A stretch of DNA of 64,000 nt from Methyloversatilis sp. (GCF_030698125.1 NZ_JAUYNV010000016.1:1-64000); one strand, 5' to 3'. Positions 43,140-53,910 are shown, counted from the stretch's first letter. Translations and numbers: made by a program. Notes: generated by a model not told the origin, from the sequence alone.

Positions 43140-45875
43140 TCAGGGCGGGGTGGTCAAGTTCGCGGCACCCGGAAACAGCCGCGTCCAGACCGCAGTGATG
43201 GCAGCTCGCTCGACGACCACCTGCGCCGGGTCGACGCGCGCCTTCGGCGCGTCGTTCAGGCGCAGGCCATGCTGCAGATGCCGCAGGCGGCGATAGGCGT
43301 TGCCGGCGGCGACCGCGTCCAGCGCCGGCAGCAGGCCGACCTGCGAGGCAATGCGCAGCAGCGCGATGTTGCCGAGGTTTCCGGTCAGTTCGGGGTAACG
43401 CGATGCGTAGGCCAGCACCAGGTACTGCACCGCGAATTCGAGGTCGATCAGGCCGCCCGGATCGTGCTTGATGTCGAACAGGTCGGATTTGTTGGCATGG
43501 CCTTCGCGCATCTTGCGCCGCATGTCGAGCACCTCGCGCCGCAGCGTCGAGAGGTCGCGGTCGCGCGTCAGCACCTCGTTGCGGATGGCTTCGAACTGCT
43601 CGCCGACCTGTGCATCGCCGGCCGAAAAGCGGGCGCGGGTGAGCGCCTGGTGCTCCCACACCCAGGCGGATTTTTGCTGATAGTCGCGGAAGGCTTCGAC
43701 CGAACTGACCAGCAGGCCGGATTCGCCATTCGGTCGCAGGCGGGTGTCGGTTTCGAACAGCGTGCCGGCGCTGGTGTGGCTGGACAGCCAGGTCAGCAGG
43801 CGCTGCGCCAGCCGGGCGTAGATTTCGGGCGCCGATTCGTGGTCGTCGTCGAACAGGAAGATCACGTCCAGATCGGACGCGTAACCCAGCTCCTTGCCGC
43901 CCAGCTTGCCGTAGCTGATGACCGCGAAGCGCGGTGTGTCGCGATGGCGCCGCGCCAGCTTGCGCCAGCACAGGTCGAGCGTGACGCGCAGCATCACGTC
44001 GGCCAGCGCCGACAGGTGGTCGGACAGCCGCTCGACCGACAGTTCGCCCGCCAGATCGCGCGCCAGCAGCCGGAATACCTGCGCATGGTGGGCGTCGCGC
44101 ATGGTGTCCATCTGGCGTTCGGTGTCGTCGCCCAGATCGTCGAGCTGCACGCGCAACGCCGCTTCGAAGGCCGGCCACTCCGGTTCGGCGGTCAGCAGCC
44201 GGGCGTCCAGCAATTCGTCGAGCAGGATGGGGTGGCGCACCAGATAGCCGGCGGCCCAGCTCGACGCACCGATCAGCCGTGCCACCTGGCCGAGTGCCTG
44301 CGGAAATTCTGCCAGCAGCGCCAGGTAGGCGGCGCGCCGGCTGATTGCTTCCAGAAGATCAAGCCCGCGCAGCGCGGTCGCCGTCGGGTGAGGTGTTTCG
44401 CGACACACTTCGAGCAGTTTGGGTACCAGCGCGTCGACCCGGCTGCGCGACGTGTCGGGCAGTTGCCGGTAGCGGCTGCCTGACTTGAACGCAGCAAGCC
44501 TGTTCGACAGGTCTTCCGGCTCGCTGAAGCCCATGGCGGCGAGTGCGCTGCGGCAGTCGTCGCCCTGGTCGGCGTCCTGCCACAGCGCGCGCGGCGCGGA
44601 GGTGTCCGATTCCTGCGCGCCGAACACGGCGTCGAAGTGACGGCTGACCCGGCCGCGGTGCGCATCGAGTTCGGTCAGCAGGCCCGCGTAGTCGTCGAAC
44701 CCCATCGCGCTGGCGATCAGCGACTGGTCGGCGGGGTCGGCCGGCAGCTTGTGCGTCTGCGCGTCGTCGAGGTACTGCAGCCGGTGTTCCAGCCGGCGCA
44801 GGAACACGTAGGCGGCGTGCAGTTCGTCCACCGCCTCTTCGGTCATCACGCCGCGCATCGCCAGCCGGTCCAGCACCTTCTGGGTTGGCCGGATCTGCAG
44901 CGCGCTCTCGCGGCCGCCGCGGATCAGCTGGAACACCTGGGCGATGAATTCGATCTCGCGGATGCCGCCCGGGCCGAGCTTCACGTTGTCTGCCATGTCG
45001 CGCCGCGCCACTTCGCGGCGGATCTGCGCGTGCAGGTCGCGCATCGCGTTGATGGCGCCGAAATCGAGGTATTTGCGGAACACGAACGGCTTGCGCAGCG
45101 ACTCGAGCTCGTCGTGCCGGCTGCCGGTCAGCGCGCGCGCCTTGATCCAGGCATAGCGTTCCCACTCGCGGCCCTGGGTGAAGAAGTAGTTTTCGAGCAT
45201 GTCGAAACTGACCGCCAGCGGGCCGCTGTCGCCATTCGGGCGCAGCCGCATGTCGACCCGGAACACGAAGCCGTCGGCGGTCACTTCGGACAGCAGTTCG
45301 ATCACCTTGCGGCTCAGCCGCGTGAAGAAATCGAAATTGTCGATGTGCTTGCCGAGCCCGTTGGGCGTGTCGGCATCGGTTTCACCGCTTTCCGGATAGA
45401 CGAAGATGAAATCGACGTCGGAACTGACGTTCAGCTCGCGCCCGCCCAGTTTGCCCATGCCGATGCAGATGAAGGGCTGCACGGCGCCGGCGCTGCCGTC
45501 TTCCGTTTCGCCGCGCGGCTCGCCGAAACGCGCAACGAGCGGGATGCGCGCCTGATCGGCCGCCACGCGCACCGTCAGTTCGGCCAGCAGCGTCATGCCC
45601 TCGGTGACTTCGTCCAGGTCGGCCAGGCCAGCCAGATCGCGCACGATGAGATGGGCCATCGTGCGGGCACGCAGGAGGCGCAGCGCGCGCTTGATGCCGG
45701 CTTCGTCGCCCGTCTCGAATGGCGTCTGCGCCAGCCAGTCTTCGAGAACAGCCGCACTGGCATGCGCCTGCAGGGTGTCGGTCAGCGCGTTGATCAGCGC
45801 CGGTCGGGCATCGAGCAGACGGTCGAGGTAGCGGCTGTGCCGTCGGGCGTGGGCAATGGCGGTGGGTGCGTCCAT
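43140..45875 (-). CDS. glnE: Bifunctional glutamine synthetase adenylyltransferase/deadenylase GlnE
   Basis: Adds or removes AMP on glutamine synthetase in response to nitrogen status via PII (911 aa). Two nucleotidyltransferase domains are visible: MGKLGGRELNVSSDVDFIFVY (deadenylase) and GKLGGKELGYASDLDVIFLF (adenylylase), each followed by RLRPNG segments. Length is typical. Divergent from yhdP, as in many betaproteobacteria. Confidence 0.96.
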   Translation of the reverse strand: MDAPTAIAHARRHSRYLDRLLDARPALINALTDTLQAHASAAVLEDWLAQTPFETGDEAGIKRALRLLRARTMAHLIVRDLAGLADLDEVTEGMTLLAELTVRVAADQARIPLVARFGEPRGETEDGSAGAVQPFICIGMGKLGGRELNVSSDVDFIFVYPESGETDADTPNGLGKHIDNFDFFTRLSRKVIELLSEVTADGFVFRVDMRLRPNGDSGPLAVSFDMLENYFFTQGREWERYAWIKARALTGSRHDELESLRKPFVFRKYLDFGAINAMRDLHAQIRREVARRDMADNVKLGPGGIREIEFIAQVFQLIRGGRESALQIRPTQKVLDRLAMRGVMTEEAVDELHAAYVFLRRLEHRLQYLDDAQTHKLPADPADQSLIASAMGFDDYAGLLTELDAHRGRVSRHFDAVFGAQESDTSAPRALWQDADQGDDCRSALAAMGFSEPEDLSNRLAAFKSGSRYRQLPDTSRSRVDALVPKLLEVCRETPHPTATALRGLDLLEAISRRAAYLALLAEFPQALGQVARLIGASSWAAGYLVRHPILLDELLDARLLTAEPEWPAFEAALRVQLDDLGDDTERQMDTMRDAHHAQVFRLLARDLAGELSVERLSDHLSALADVMLRVTLDLCWRKLARRHRDTPRFAVISYGKLGGKELGYASDLDVIFLFDDDHESAPEIYARLAQRLLTWLSSHTSAGTLFETDTRLRPNGESGLLVSSVEAFRDYQQKSAWVWEHQALTRARFSAGDAQVGEQFEAIRNEVLTRDRDLSTLRREVLDMRRKMREGHANKSDLFDIKHDPGGLIDLEFAVQYLVLAYASRYPELTGNLGNIALLRIASQVGLLPALDAVAAGNAYRRLRHLQHGLRLNDAPKARVDPAQVVVERAAITAVWTRLFPGAANLTTPP

Positions 45876-46008
45876 GTGTCGTCTCTGCGGTCGGTCGTGA
45901 CAAGGCGGGGTCGGCGCACGCGCCGGGCCCGGTGCATCGGCCCGCCCGGCGCCTTGCGCGCCTGTTGTAAGGACTCCCTACAAAACGCGCCGGGTGCGAC
46001 GTTGCGGG

Positions 46009-46014
46009 TAAACT
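46009..46014 (+). promoter_or_regulatory. Candidate -10 box (TAAACT) upstream of yhdP
   Basis: TAAACT in GCGGGTAAACTCC, 53 nt before the assigned TTG start; same context as before the FKBP gene. It lies in the 192-bp glnE/yhdP divergent gap. Confidence 0.3.
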
Positions 46015-46067
46015 CCCGCATCGTCCCACAAACGCAGTCATCCTCCTGTTGACTGCAGGCCCTGATC

Positions 46068-49000
46068 TTGTCCGAATCCTCCTCCGCCGATGTCACCCAC
46101 CGGTCCGCAGACCCACACCCGGCGCGGCCCTTGTGGCGGCGACTGCCCGGCCGCGCGTTCGACGCGCTGCTGGTCGCCTGGATCGTTGTGGCGCTGGTTG
46201 TGCTCGGCGCGCGCCACCTGCTGCTGCCGCAGGTGGATGCCTACCGCACGCAGATCGAAGGCGCGGTGGGTGAGGCGCTGGCGCGCGAGGTGCGCATCGA
46301 CAGCATCCGCGCCGACTGGAGCGGCCTGCACCCGCATCTGGCGCTGCGCGGCGTCACCCTGCTCGACGAAGCCGGTCAGCCGGCGCTGCGGCTGGAACAG
46401 GTCGATGCCGCGCTCGGGTTTTCGTCGCTGGTGCGCGGGCGCATGCATCTGCACCGGCTCGACATCAACGGCCCTGCGCTGCAGATCCGCCGCGATACGG
46501 CCGGCGTACTCCACGTCGCCGGGCTCGCGCTGCGGCAGGACGGCACGCGCGGCGGTTTCATGCCCTGGCTGCTCGCGCAGGGGCAGATCAACATCCGCGA
46601 TGCGCAGCTCGAGTGGCATGACGAAACGCGCGCCGGTGCGCCGCCGCTGAAGCTGACCCAGGTCAATCTGCGACTGGACAACTCGGGCGACCGGCACCGC
46701 TTCGGCCTGCTCGCCACGCCGCCGGCGGACCTGGCCCGGCAGCTGGAGCTGCGCGGCGACGTGGAACTGCCCGACATCGATCAGCCAGCCGGCGCGTCCG
46801 GTGAGCTTTACGTGTCGCTGGACAACGCCGACCTCGCCATCTGGCAGAACTGGGTCGATTACCCGGTCGATCTGCCCCAGGGACGCGGTGCCGTGCGTGC
46901 CTGGGCGAATTTCGACGGCGCCACGCTGAATGCGGTGACCGGAGAACTGGCGCTGTCGGACGTGAAACTGCGCCTGCTGCCCGATCTGCCGCAGCTCGAT
47001 CTGGTCACCCTGTCCGGGCGCGTCAGTGCCGAGCATCTGAGCCGCACGCGGGTGACCGCCAATGCGCGCCAGTTGCAGCTGCTGACCCGCGACGGCGTGC
47101 GCGTGCGGCCGACCAGCATCGACCTGAAATGGCAGGCCGCCGTCGACGGACGAGCCGGGCAGGGCGAAGTGTCGGCCAGCGTGCTCGATCTTGCCGCGCT
47201 GACCCGGCTGTCCGACTTCATGCCGCTGCCGGACCCGCTGCGCGAGCGGCTGCGCGATCATGCGCCGCACGGCCGGCTGACCGACCTCGACGCCGGCTGG
47301 ACCGGTGAGCTGTCGGCGCCGCTCGCCTTCCGCGTCAGTGCCGGGCTCGATCGCATAGGCTTCAATGCGCGCGGCGACGTTCCGGGTGTGGCCGGGCTGA
47401 GCGGCAAGCTCGAAGGCAGCGATGCGCGCGGCAGCGTGGTGATCGACGCGCCGGGATTGACCTTCGACCTGCCGACGGTGTTCGCCGAGCCGCAGATCAC
47501 GTTCGCCCGCTTCAAACTGCGTGCCGGCTGGTCGCGCAGCGACGGCGAAACCACTGTCGCGCTCGATTCCGTGGTGTTCCAGAACGCCGATACCGAAGGC
47601 GAATTGACCGGCCGCTACCGCACGCTGGCCAATACCGCCGGCGAACTCGATCTGGACGGCCGACTGCAGCGCAGCGACGCGCGCGCCATCTGGCGCTACC
47701 TGCCGCTGACCATCGGCGCGGACACGCGCGACTGGCTGCGCGATGCCCTGGTGGCGGGCGGTTCGCCCGACGCGACGCTGAAGCTGCGCGGCAAGCTCGA
47801 CGATTTCCCGTTCGATCGCGGGCAACCGGGCGTCTTCCTGGTCAAGGTGAAGGCCGAAGATGTGACCGTCGCCTTCGGCGGCACCTGGCCGGCCATCACC
47901 GGCCTCGACGCCGACGTGCTGTTCGAAGGCAAGCGCATGCTCATCACCTCGCGCGACGGCCGCATCCTGAACACGAAGCTGGGCACCACGACTGCCGAAA
48001 TCCCCGACCTCGAAGCGGCCGAGGAACTGTTGCTGGTGCGCGGTTCGGCCAGCGGCGTCACGTCCGAGTTCCTGCGCTATATCGACATCAGCCCGGTGGC
48101 CGGGCGCATTGACGGATTTACCCGCGGCATCCGCGCCGAGGGTAATGGCCGTCTCAATGTGTCGCTGGCCATCCCGCTGCGCCACTCGCAGGACGCGAAG
48201 ATCGAAGGCGATTTCACCTTCTCCGGCAACCGGCTGCTGATTGATGACGACGTGCCGCCGCTGACCGATGCGGCCGGCAAGATCGCATTCACCGAAAGCG
48301 CGCTCACCGTGCGCGGCGCACAGGCGACGGCCCTCGGCTTTCCGATGACGCTCGACGTCGCTTCGGCGGGCGGCGGCGTGGTGAACGTGACCGCCAGCGG
48401 ACGTGCATCGATGGACGCGCTGCGCACCCAGCTGGGTCAGCCGTGGCTGGCGGCGCTTGCCGGCACGGCAGTCTGGCAGGCCCGCCTGGGCGTGCGCCGC
48501 AACGGCATGGACATGACGCTGGAAGCCGATCTGGCCCAGCTGGCCTCGACGCTCCCGGCCCCGCTCGGCAAGGCGGCCGGCGAGCCCATGGCGCTCCGGA
48601 TCGAACGCACCGGCACACTCGACGCGCGTGAATCGGCCCGGCGCGGCCTGCCGGCCATCGGCCCGGACCGCGAACTGCTGCACATCACGCTCGGCGATCT
48701 GGCGAGCGCCGACATCGTGCGCCGTGCGACGCCGACCGGCTGGGTCATCGAGCGAGGCGCGATCGGGCTGCCACAACAGCCGGCGATGCCCGAGCGCGGG
48801 CTTGCGCTGTCCGTGCGTGCCGACACGCTCGACCTCGACGCCTTGCGCCGTGCTTTTGCACCGCGGCCCGCGCCCGAGGGTGCGGCGGGTGCGGCGGGCA
48901 GCAGCGACGACGACCTGCCGCTCGCCCGCGTACAGCTCGATGCGAAGCATGTGCGTCTGATGGAGCACTGGCTTGATGCGGTCAAGGCCGATGCGCAGCG

Positions 49001-50024
49001 TCAGGGCGACGCCTGGGACATCGATCTGGCGAGCACGCAGGCGCGCGGCCGCATCAACTGGTCCGGTCAGGGCAAAGGCCGCCTCCAGGCGCGTTTCGAC
49101 CAGTTGTTGATCAATACGGCGGGCGAGCCGGGCGTGCAGGCGTTGCCCGATGCAGAGGCGGACGCGGCCGACGTACTCGAAGATCTGCCTGCGCTGGACA
49201 TCGAAGCCGCGCGCTTCGTGCTCGACGGCAAGGCGCTTGGCAAACTGGCGCTGCAGGCCAGCAACGAGCGGCGCGCCTGGCTGATCGACCGCCTGGTCCT
49301 GGAATTGCCGGAAGGCCGTTTCGATGCCAGCGGTGCCTGGGGCAAGCCGCTCGGCGCGCCGGGTGGCGTGCGCGAGACGCGGCTCGATTTTTCGATCAGG
49401 GCAGACGAGGCGGGCAAGCTGCTCGATCGGCTCGGTCACGCCGACGCATTGCGCCGGGGTACGGCCGACATGAAAGGCAGCCTGCGATGGAACGGCAACC
49501 CGTTGTCGATCGACTATCGGTCACTGTCCGGTGCGTTCAGGCTGACCGTCAGCAAGGGGCAGTTCAGCAAGATCAACCCCGGTGCCGGGCGTCTGCTCGG
49601 CATCCTCAGCCTGCAGGCGCTGCCGCGCCGCATCACACTGGATTTCCGGGACGTGTTCAGCGAAGGGTTTGCGTTCGACCTGATCGAAGGCAATGTCGCG
49701 GTCGAGCGTGGCATCATGAAAACCGACGACTTCGAACTGGCCGGCCCGGCCGCACGCGTGCGGATCAGCGGCAGTGCGGACATCGCGGCCGAAACGCAAA
49801 ATCTGGTCGTGCGCGTGCAGCCGGCGCTCAGCGACAGTGTGTCGGTCGGCGTGTTGATCGCCAATCCCGCGGTCGGATTGGCCACCTATCTTGCGCAGAA
49901 GGTGCTGCGCGATCCGCTCGGCCAGATTTTCGCCTTCCAGTACGGCGTGACCGGTTCCTGGGACGATCCGGTGGTGGCCAAACTTGCGGTGCCACCACCG
50001 TCCGGCAAGCAGGCGGAAAATTGA
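46068..50024 (+). CDS. yhdP: YhdP-family AsmA-like protein
   Basis: Giant envelope protein (1318 aa) of the AsmA-like bridge family, implicated in phospholipid transport to the outer membrane. An N-terminal membrane helix (about 35-55) is followed by VDAYRTQIEGAVGEALAREV, the DUF3971 region, and long beta-strand repeats. The conserved C-terminal domain has LSGAFRLTVSKGQFSKINPG, then GRLLGILSLQALPRRITLDF. The start is uncertain: TTG at 46068 is the first codon giving a full N-terminus and no strong ribosome site is visible. Second AsmA-type giant in the window besides TamB. Confidence 0.9.
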   Translation: MSESSSADVTHRSADPHPARPLWRRLPGRAFDALLVAWIVVALVVLGARHLLLPQVDAYRTQIEGAVGEALAREVRIDSIRADWSGLHPHLALRGVTLLDEAGQPALRLEQVDAALGFSSLVRGRMHLHRLDINGPALQIRRDTAGVLHVAGLALRQDGTRGGFMPWLLAQGQINIRDAQLEWHDETRAGAPPLKLTQVNLRLDNSGDRHRFGLLATPPADLARQLELRGDVELPDIDQPAGASGELYVSLDNADLAIWQNWVDYPVDLPQGRGAVRAWANFDGATLNAVTGELALSDVKLRLLPDLPQLDLVTLSGRVSAEHLSRTRVTANARQLQLLTRDGVRVRPTSIDLKWQAAVDGRAGQGEVSASVLDLAALTRLSDFMPLPDPLRERLRDHAPHGRLTDLDAGWTGELSAPLAFRVSAGLDRIGFNARGDVPGVAGLSGKLEGSDARGSVVIDAPGLTFDLPTVFAEPQITFARFKLRAGWSRSDGETTVALDSVVFQNADTEGELTGRYRTLANTAGELDLDGRLQRSDARAIWRYLPLTIGADTRDWLRDALVAGGSPDATLKLRGKLDDFPFDRGQPGVFLVKVKAEDVTVAFGGTWPAITGLDADVLFEGKRMLITSRDGRILNTKLGTTTAEIPDLEAAEELLLVRGSASGVTSEFLRYIDISPVAGRIDGFTRGIRAEGNGRLNVSLAIPLRHSQDAKIEGDFTFSGNRLLIDDDVPPLTDAAGKIAFTESALTVRGAQATALGFPMTLDVASAGGGVVNVTASGRASMDALRTQLGQPWLAALAGTAVWQARLGVRRNGMDMTLEADLAQLASTLPAPLGKAAGEPMALRIERTGTLDARESARRGLPAIGPDRELLHITLGDLASADIVRRATPTGWVIERGAIGLPQQPAMPERGLALSVRADTLDLDALRRAFAPRPAPEGAAGAAGSSDDDLPLARVQLDAKHVRLMEHWLDAVKADAQRQGDAWDIDLASTQARGRINWSGQGKGRLQARFDQLLINTAGEPGVQALPDAEADAADVLEDLPALDIEAARFVLDGKALGKLALQASNERRAWLIDRLVLELPEGRFDASGAWGKPLGAPGGVRETRLDFSIRADEAGKLLDRLGHADALRRGTADMKGSLRWNGNPLSIDYRSLSGAFRLTVSKGQFSKINPGAGRLLGILSLQALPRRITLDFRDVFSEGFAFDLIEGNVAVERGIMKTDDFELAGPAARVRISGSADIAAETQNLVVRVQPALSDSVSVGVLIANPAVGLATYLAQKVLRDPLGQIFAFQYGVTGSWDDPVVAKLAVPPPSGKQAEN

Positions 50025-50109
50025 TGCCCCGGGTGCGCGGTCAGGTTTTCGGATGCGCCGGCTGCCGCACCGTTGCGCACCGGCGCATCATCAAACTGAA
50101 AGGCTCGCC

Positions 50110-50928
50110 ATGAATACTTCCTCCATGACCCGCGTTGCTGCCGTGCAGATGGTGTCCGGCCCGAATGTTGTCGACAACCTCGACGAAGCCGGGCACTGGA
50201 TTGCCGAAGCCGCCCGTCAGGGTGCGAAGCTGGTGGCGCTGCCCGAGTATTTCTCGCTGATTTCGGGCGATGAAGCAGACAAGGTGGCGATTCGCGAAAC
50301 AGAGGGTGATGGCCCGATCCAGCGCTTCATGGCAGAGGCCGCGCAGCGGCACGGCGTCTGGCTGGTCGGCGGTTCGGTGCCGCTGGTCGCCGAGCGGCCC
50401 GACAAGGTGCGCAACACCTGTCTTGCCTACGGACCGGATGGCCGCCAGGTGGCGCGCTACGACAAGATCCACCTGTTTGCCTTCACGCGCGGTGCGGAAA
50501 ACTACGACGAAGCGCGCACGATAGAGGCAGGCAGCACGCCGGTTGCCTTCGAGGCGCCGTTCGGGCGGGTCGGGCTGTCGATCTGCTACGACCTGCGTTT
50601 TCCGGAGTTTTTCCGCGCGCTGGGCAACATGAAGCTGCTGGTGCTGGGGGCGGCCTTCACGGAAACGACCGGTCGCGCGCACTGGGAACTGCTGCTGCGC
50701 GCGCGCGCGGTCGAAAATCAGTGCTACGTGCTGGCGTCGGCGCAGGGTGGCGTGCACCCGTCGGGGCGGCGTACCTTCGGCGATTCGATGCTGATCGACC
50801 CGTGGGGTCAGGTGCTGAATCGTCTGGCGCGTGGCCCGGGCGTGGTACTAGGTGATCTGAACGAGGACTATCTCGTTGAAATCCGTCAAAATCTTCCTGC
50901 TCTGGGGCACCGACGCCTTTCATGCTGA
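50110..50928 (+). CDS. Nitrilase-family amidohydrolase (NIT1/NIT2 type)
   Basis: Carbon-nitrogen hydrolase (272 aa) with catalytic triad Glu46 (LPEYFS), Lys119 (RYDKIHLF) and Cys159 (SICYDLRFPEFF). The pattern fits deaminated-glutathione amidases (Nit1), a metabolite-repair activity. Start at ATG 50110, 85 nt after yhdP, in the yhdP-nit-tldD order common in proteobacteria. Confidence 0.92.
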   Translation: MNTSSMTRVAAVQMVSGPNVVDNLDEAGHWIAEAARQGAKLVALPEYFSLISGDEADKVAIRETEGDGPIQRFMAEAAQRHGVWLVGGSVPLVAERPDKVRNTCLAYGPDGRQVARYDKIHLFAFTRGAENYDEARTIEAGSTPVAFEAPFGRVGLSICYDLRFPEFFRALGNMKLLVLGAAFTETTGRAHWELLLRARAVENQCYVLASAQGGVHPSGRRTFGDSMLIDPWGQVLNRLARGPGVVLGDLNEDYLVEIRQNLPALGHRRLSC

Positions 50929-50949
50929 ACATTTGTTGCTGAGGTCATC

Positions 50950-51720
50950 ATGGCTGATCAACCTACCCGCCCACATTCGCAGTTTCCGCACACACTGGCA
51001 GAAGTCACGGTCATGGACGTCGACCGGCTGCGTTCCATGTGCATCGAGCAGGAAGACATTGCCGGCACGCGCGAAATGGCGCAGCAGAAGGACAAGTTCC
51101 GGGTGCGCCTGCTGAGCAGCGACAACGAGAAGCGCGAAGGCACCAGCCTGCTGATCGAGAAAATGTATTCGTGGCGTGGCTACCACACGAAGAAGCAGAT
51201 CGACGAGGTGCCGAACCGGATCACCCTTGTGGCCGAGTTCGATGGCCACATCTATGGAACGATTACGGTCAATCTTGATTCCGACACAGGTCTGTCGGCC
51301 GACGAAACCTACCCCGACGTGATGGCAGGGCTGCGCGGCGACGGCCGCCGGGTGTGCGAATTCGGCAAGTTTGCGGTGGAACAGTCGGTCAAGTCGAAGC
51401 GCCTGATGGGCACATTGTTCCACCTGATGTGCATCTACGCGTTCCGGCTGCAACGCTGCGACGACGTACTGATCGAGGTGAACCCGCGCCACCGCGTGTT
51501 CTACGAGAAATATCTGTCCTTTGTGCCGGCCGCAGAGGAACGCATGTGCAGCCGAGTCGGCGCGCCCGCCGTTCTGCTCAGGCTGACGCAGGAAATGTAT
51601 CGCAGCCGGGTCGATGAACTGGGTGGGCGCTGGCGTGATCTGAAGGAAGAGAAGTCGATGTACAAGTATTTTTTCCCGCGACAGGAAGAAGATGCCATCG
51701 CGGACAGGCTCGGACGCTAG
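50950..51720 (+). CDS. FeeM-like N-acyltransferase
   Basis: GNAT-fold acyltransferase (256 aa) resembling N-acyl amino acid synthase FeeM, which links fatty acyl groups from acyl carrier protein to amino acids. Visible: LIEKMYSWRGYHTKKQI, ITLVAEFDGHIYGTITVNLD, VCEFGKFAVEQSVKSKRLMG, and IEVNPRHRVFYEKYLSF, all in family order. It sits between the nitrilase and tldD. The related exosortase-associated acyltransferases make a PEP-CTERM link possible, since the window carries PEP-CTERM genes; not proven. Confidence 0.75.
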   Translation: MADQPTRPHSQFPHTLAEVTVMDVDRLRSMCIEQEDIAGTREMAQQKDKFRVRLLSSDNEKREGTSLLIEKMYSWRGYHTKKQIDEVPNRITLVAEFDGHIYGTITVNLDSDTGLSADETYPDVMAGLRGDGRRVCEFGKFAVEQSVKSKRLMGTLFHLMCIYAFRLQRCDDVLIEVNPRHRVFYEKYLSFVPAAEERMCSRVGAPAVLLRLTQEMYRSRVDELGGRWRDLKEEKSMYKYFFPRQEEDAIADRLGR

Positions 51721-51763
51721 GTGCAACGAAACCGGCCCAAATTGACAGAGGATGCACTGACCC

Positions 51764-53251
51764 ATGACAGGTTCCACCCGCACGACCGGCATCCAGGCAG
51801 CCGTACCCGGCCTCGACATGATGGACATCGCGCGGTCAACGCTGCTTGCGCCATTCGATCTGGCGCGCCATGACCTCGACCGGGTGTTCGGCCTGCTCGC
51901 CTCGCACCGCATCGACTACGCCGACCTGTATTTCCAGCATCAGTGCAGCGAGGCCTGGAGCCTGGAAGAGGGCATCGTCAAATCGGGCAGCTTCAATATC
52001 GAGCAGGGTGTGGGCGTGCGCGCGATCCAGGGCGAAAAGACCGCATTCGCGTATTCGGACGAAATCAGCGCACCGGCGCTGGAAGCCGCAGCACGCGCAA
52101 CGCGTGCGATCGCTTCGCAGGGCCAGAGCCTGAGCGCGCGCACGCTGACCAGCAAGGCGAAGCTGCCGCGGGCGCTGTATTCGGCCGCCAACCCGCATGC
52201 CTCCCTCAGCGACACCGCAAAGGTGCAACTGCTCGAGCGGCTCGAAAGCTATGCCCGCGCGGAAGATGGCCGCGTCACGCAGGTGATGGCGCACATCGCG
52301 GGCACGCACGAAACCGTGCTGGTGATGCGCAATGACGGCCATATGGCCGCTGACGTGCGGCCGCTGGTGCGCGTGTCGGTCACCGTCATCATGCAGGACG
52401 GTACGCGTCGCGAGCAGGGCTCGAGCGGCGGCGGTGGTCGCTTCGACTACGGCTACTTCACCGATGCCGTGCTGCGCGATTACGCAGCACGGGCGGTCCA
52501 TCAGGCGCGGGTGAATCTCGACGCGCGTCCGGCGCCGGCCGGCACGATGAGCGTGGTGCTCGGCCCGGGCTGGCCGGGCATCCTGCTGCACGAGGCGATC
52601 GGCCATGGTCTGGAGGGCGATTTCAACCGCAAGGGCAGTTCGGCGTTCGCCGGTCGCATGGGCCAGCAGGTGGCGTCGCGCGGTGTGACCGTGGTCGACG
52701 ACGGAACACTGCCGGATCGCCGTGGCTCGCTGACGATCGACGACGAAGGCAATCCGACCCGCTGCACGACGCTGATCGAGGACGGCATTCTGGTCGGCTA
52801 CATGCAGGACAGCCTGAATGCGCGCCTGATGGGTGTCGCACCCACCGGCAACGGCCGGCGCGAAAGCTTCGCCCATCTGCCGATGCCGCGCATGACCAAC
52901 ACCTACATGCTCAACGGTGACCGCGAGCCGGAAGAAATCATCCGCTCGGTAAAAAAAGGCCTCTATGCCGTCAATTTCGGCGGCGGCCAGGTCGATATCA
53001 CCAGCGGCAAGTTCGTGTTTTCGGGGGCGGAGGTGTACATGATCGAGAACGGAAAGGTGACCTACCCGATCAAGGGAGCAACGCTGATCGGCAACGGCCC
53101 GGATGCGCTGACCCGCGTTTCGATGATCGGCAACGACATGGCACTGGACAGCGGCGTCGGTACCTGCGGCAAGGAAGGCCAGAGCGTTCCGGTCGGTGTC
53201 GGCCAGCCAACGCTGCGCATCGACGGACTGACCGTGGGCGGCACGGCCTGA
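51764..53251 (+). CDS. tldD: Metalloprotease TldD
   Basis: TldD subunit (495 aa) of the TldD/TldE protease that trims modified peptides and unfolded helices. The metal-binding H-E-x-x-x-H is seen as [20 protein letters not shown], with the C-terminal G-T-C-G-K-E-G-Q. The N-terminus is about 15 residues longer than usual before LAPFDL; a start at the Met-Met near residue 19 would be equally plausible. TldE is not in the window. Confidence 0.95.
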   Translation: MTGSTRTTGIQAAVPGLDMMDIARSTLLAPFDLARHDLDRVFGLLASHRIDYADLYFQHQCSEAWSLEEGIVKSGSFNIEQGVGVRAIQGEKTAFAYSDEISAPALEAAARATRAIASQGQSLSARTLTSKAKLPRALYSAANPHASLSDTAKVQLLERLESYARAEDGRVTQVMAHIAGTHETVLVMRNDGHMAADVRPLVRVSVTVIMQDGTRREQGSSGGGGRFDYGYFTDAVLRDYAARAVHQARVNLDARPAPAGTMSVVLGPGWPGILLHEAIGHGLEGDFNRKGSSAFAGRMGQQVASRGVTVVDDGTLPDRRGSLTIDDEGNPTRCTTLIEDGILVGYMQDSLNARLMGVAPTGNGRRESFAHLPMPRMTNTYMLNGDREPEEIIRSVKKGLYAVNFGGGQVDITSGKFVFSGAEVYMIENGKVTYPIKGATLIGNGPDALTRVSMIGNDMALDSGVGTCGKEGQSVPVGVGQPTLRIDGLTVGGTA

Positions 53252-53311
53252 ACGACATTTCGATCACTGACTGATTGCCGCCGCGTCCACTGGATCACGG
53301 CGCCTACCCCA

Positions 53312-53869
53312 ATGCCCCCCTTTCTTTCCCGCTGGATGCCCACCCGCGAACAACTGCTCGCGATACGCTGGCTGGCACCATTTGCCCGCTATCTGTCCGA
53401 CGACCGCCTGTGGCACGCCGACCGGCAAAGTGTCGCCAAGGCCGTATCGATCGGCCTGTTCTTCGGGTTGATGATTCCGTTCGCACAGTTCCTGTTTGCG
53501 ATCGTGGCGGCGTTCGCGATGCGGGCAAACCTCGCTGTCAGTGCCGGCTGTACGCTGATCACCAATCCTTTCACTTTCCCGCCGATCTACTGGGCAGCCT
53601 TTGAACTGGGCAGTTTCGTGCTAGACCGGCCGGGTTCCGACCGCGAGGTTCAGAACATCGAACAGTCGGCCGAAAAAATCGGTGAACTGGCGACCGGCTG
53701 GCTGGAAGGGTTCTGGATCTGGCTCGGTGCGGCCGGCATGCCGCTGGTCACCGGGCTGTTCATCATGGCGTGCACCGGAGCGATCGTCGGCTATCTGGCG
53801 GTCCATCTGCTGTGGCGCGATTCGAAGCACGGATCGACGCACGATTCGAAGCACGACGGTCTGCACTGA
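53312..53869 (+). CDS. DUF2062 membrane protein
   Basis: Membrane protein (185 aa) of the DUF2062 family: SVAKAVSIGLFFGLMIPFAQ, then RANLAVSAGCTLITNPFTFP and IYWAAFELGSFVL, with three or four helices. The C-terminus contains a tandem SKHGSTHDSKHDG repeat. Function unknown; frequently near cell-envelope genes. Confidence 0.88.
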   Translation: MPPFLSRWMPTREQLLAIRWLAPFARYLSDDRLWHADRQSVAKAVSIGLFFGLMIPFAQFLFAIVAAFAMRANLAVSAGCTLITNPFTFPPIYWAAFELGSFVLDRPGSDREVQNIEQSAEKIGELATGWLEGFWIWLGAAGMPLVTGLFIMACTGAIVGYLAVHLLWRDSKHGSTHDSKHDGLH

Positions 53870-53910
53870 CCCTGCGCAGCGCCGTCATCGAACGAAAACG
53901 CGCGCCGGGT

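Noticed and set aside
46038-49439. 1133-codon open frame antisense to yhdP
   Set aside because: Composition is that of an antisense shadow (Arg, Gln, His rich, no domains); the sense strand encodes a recognised YhdP protein.
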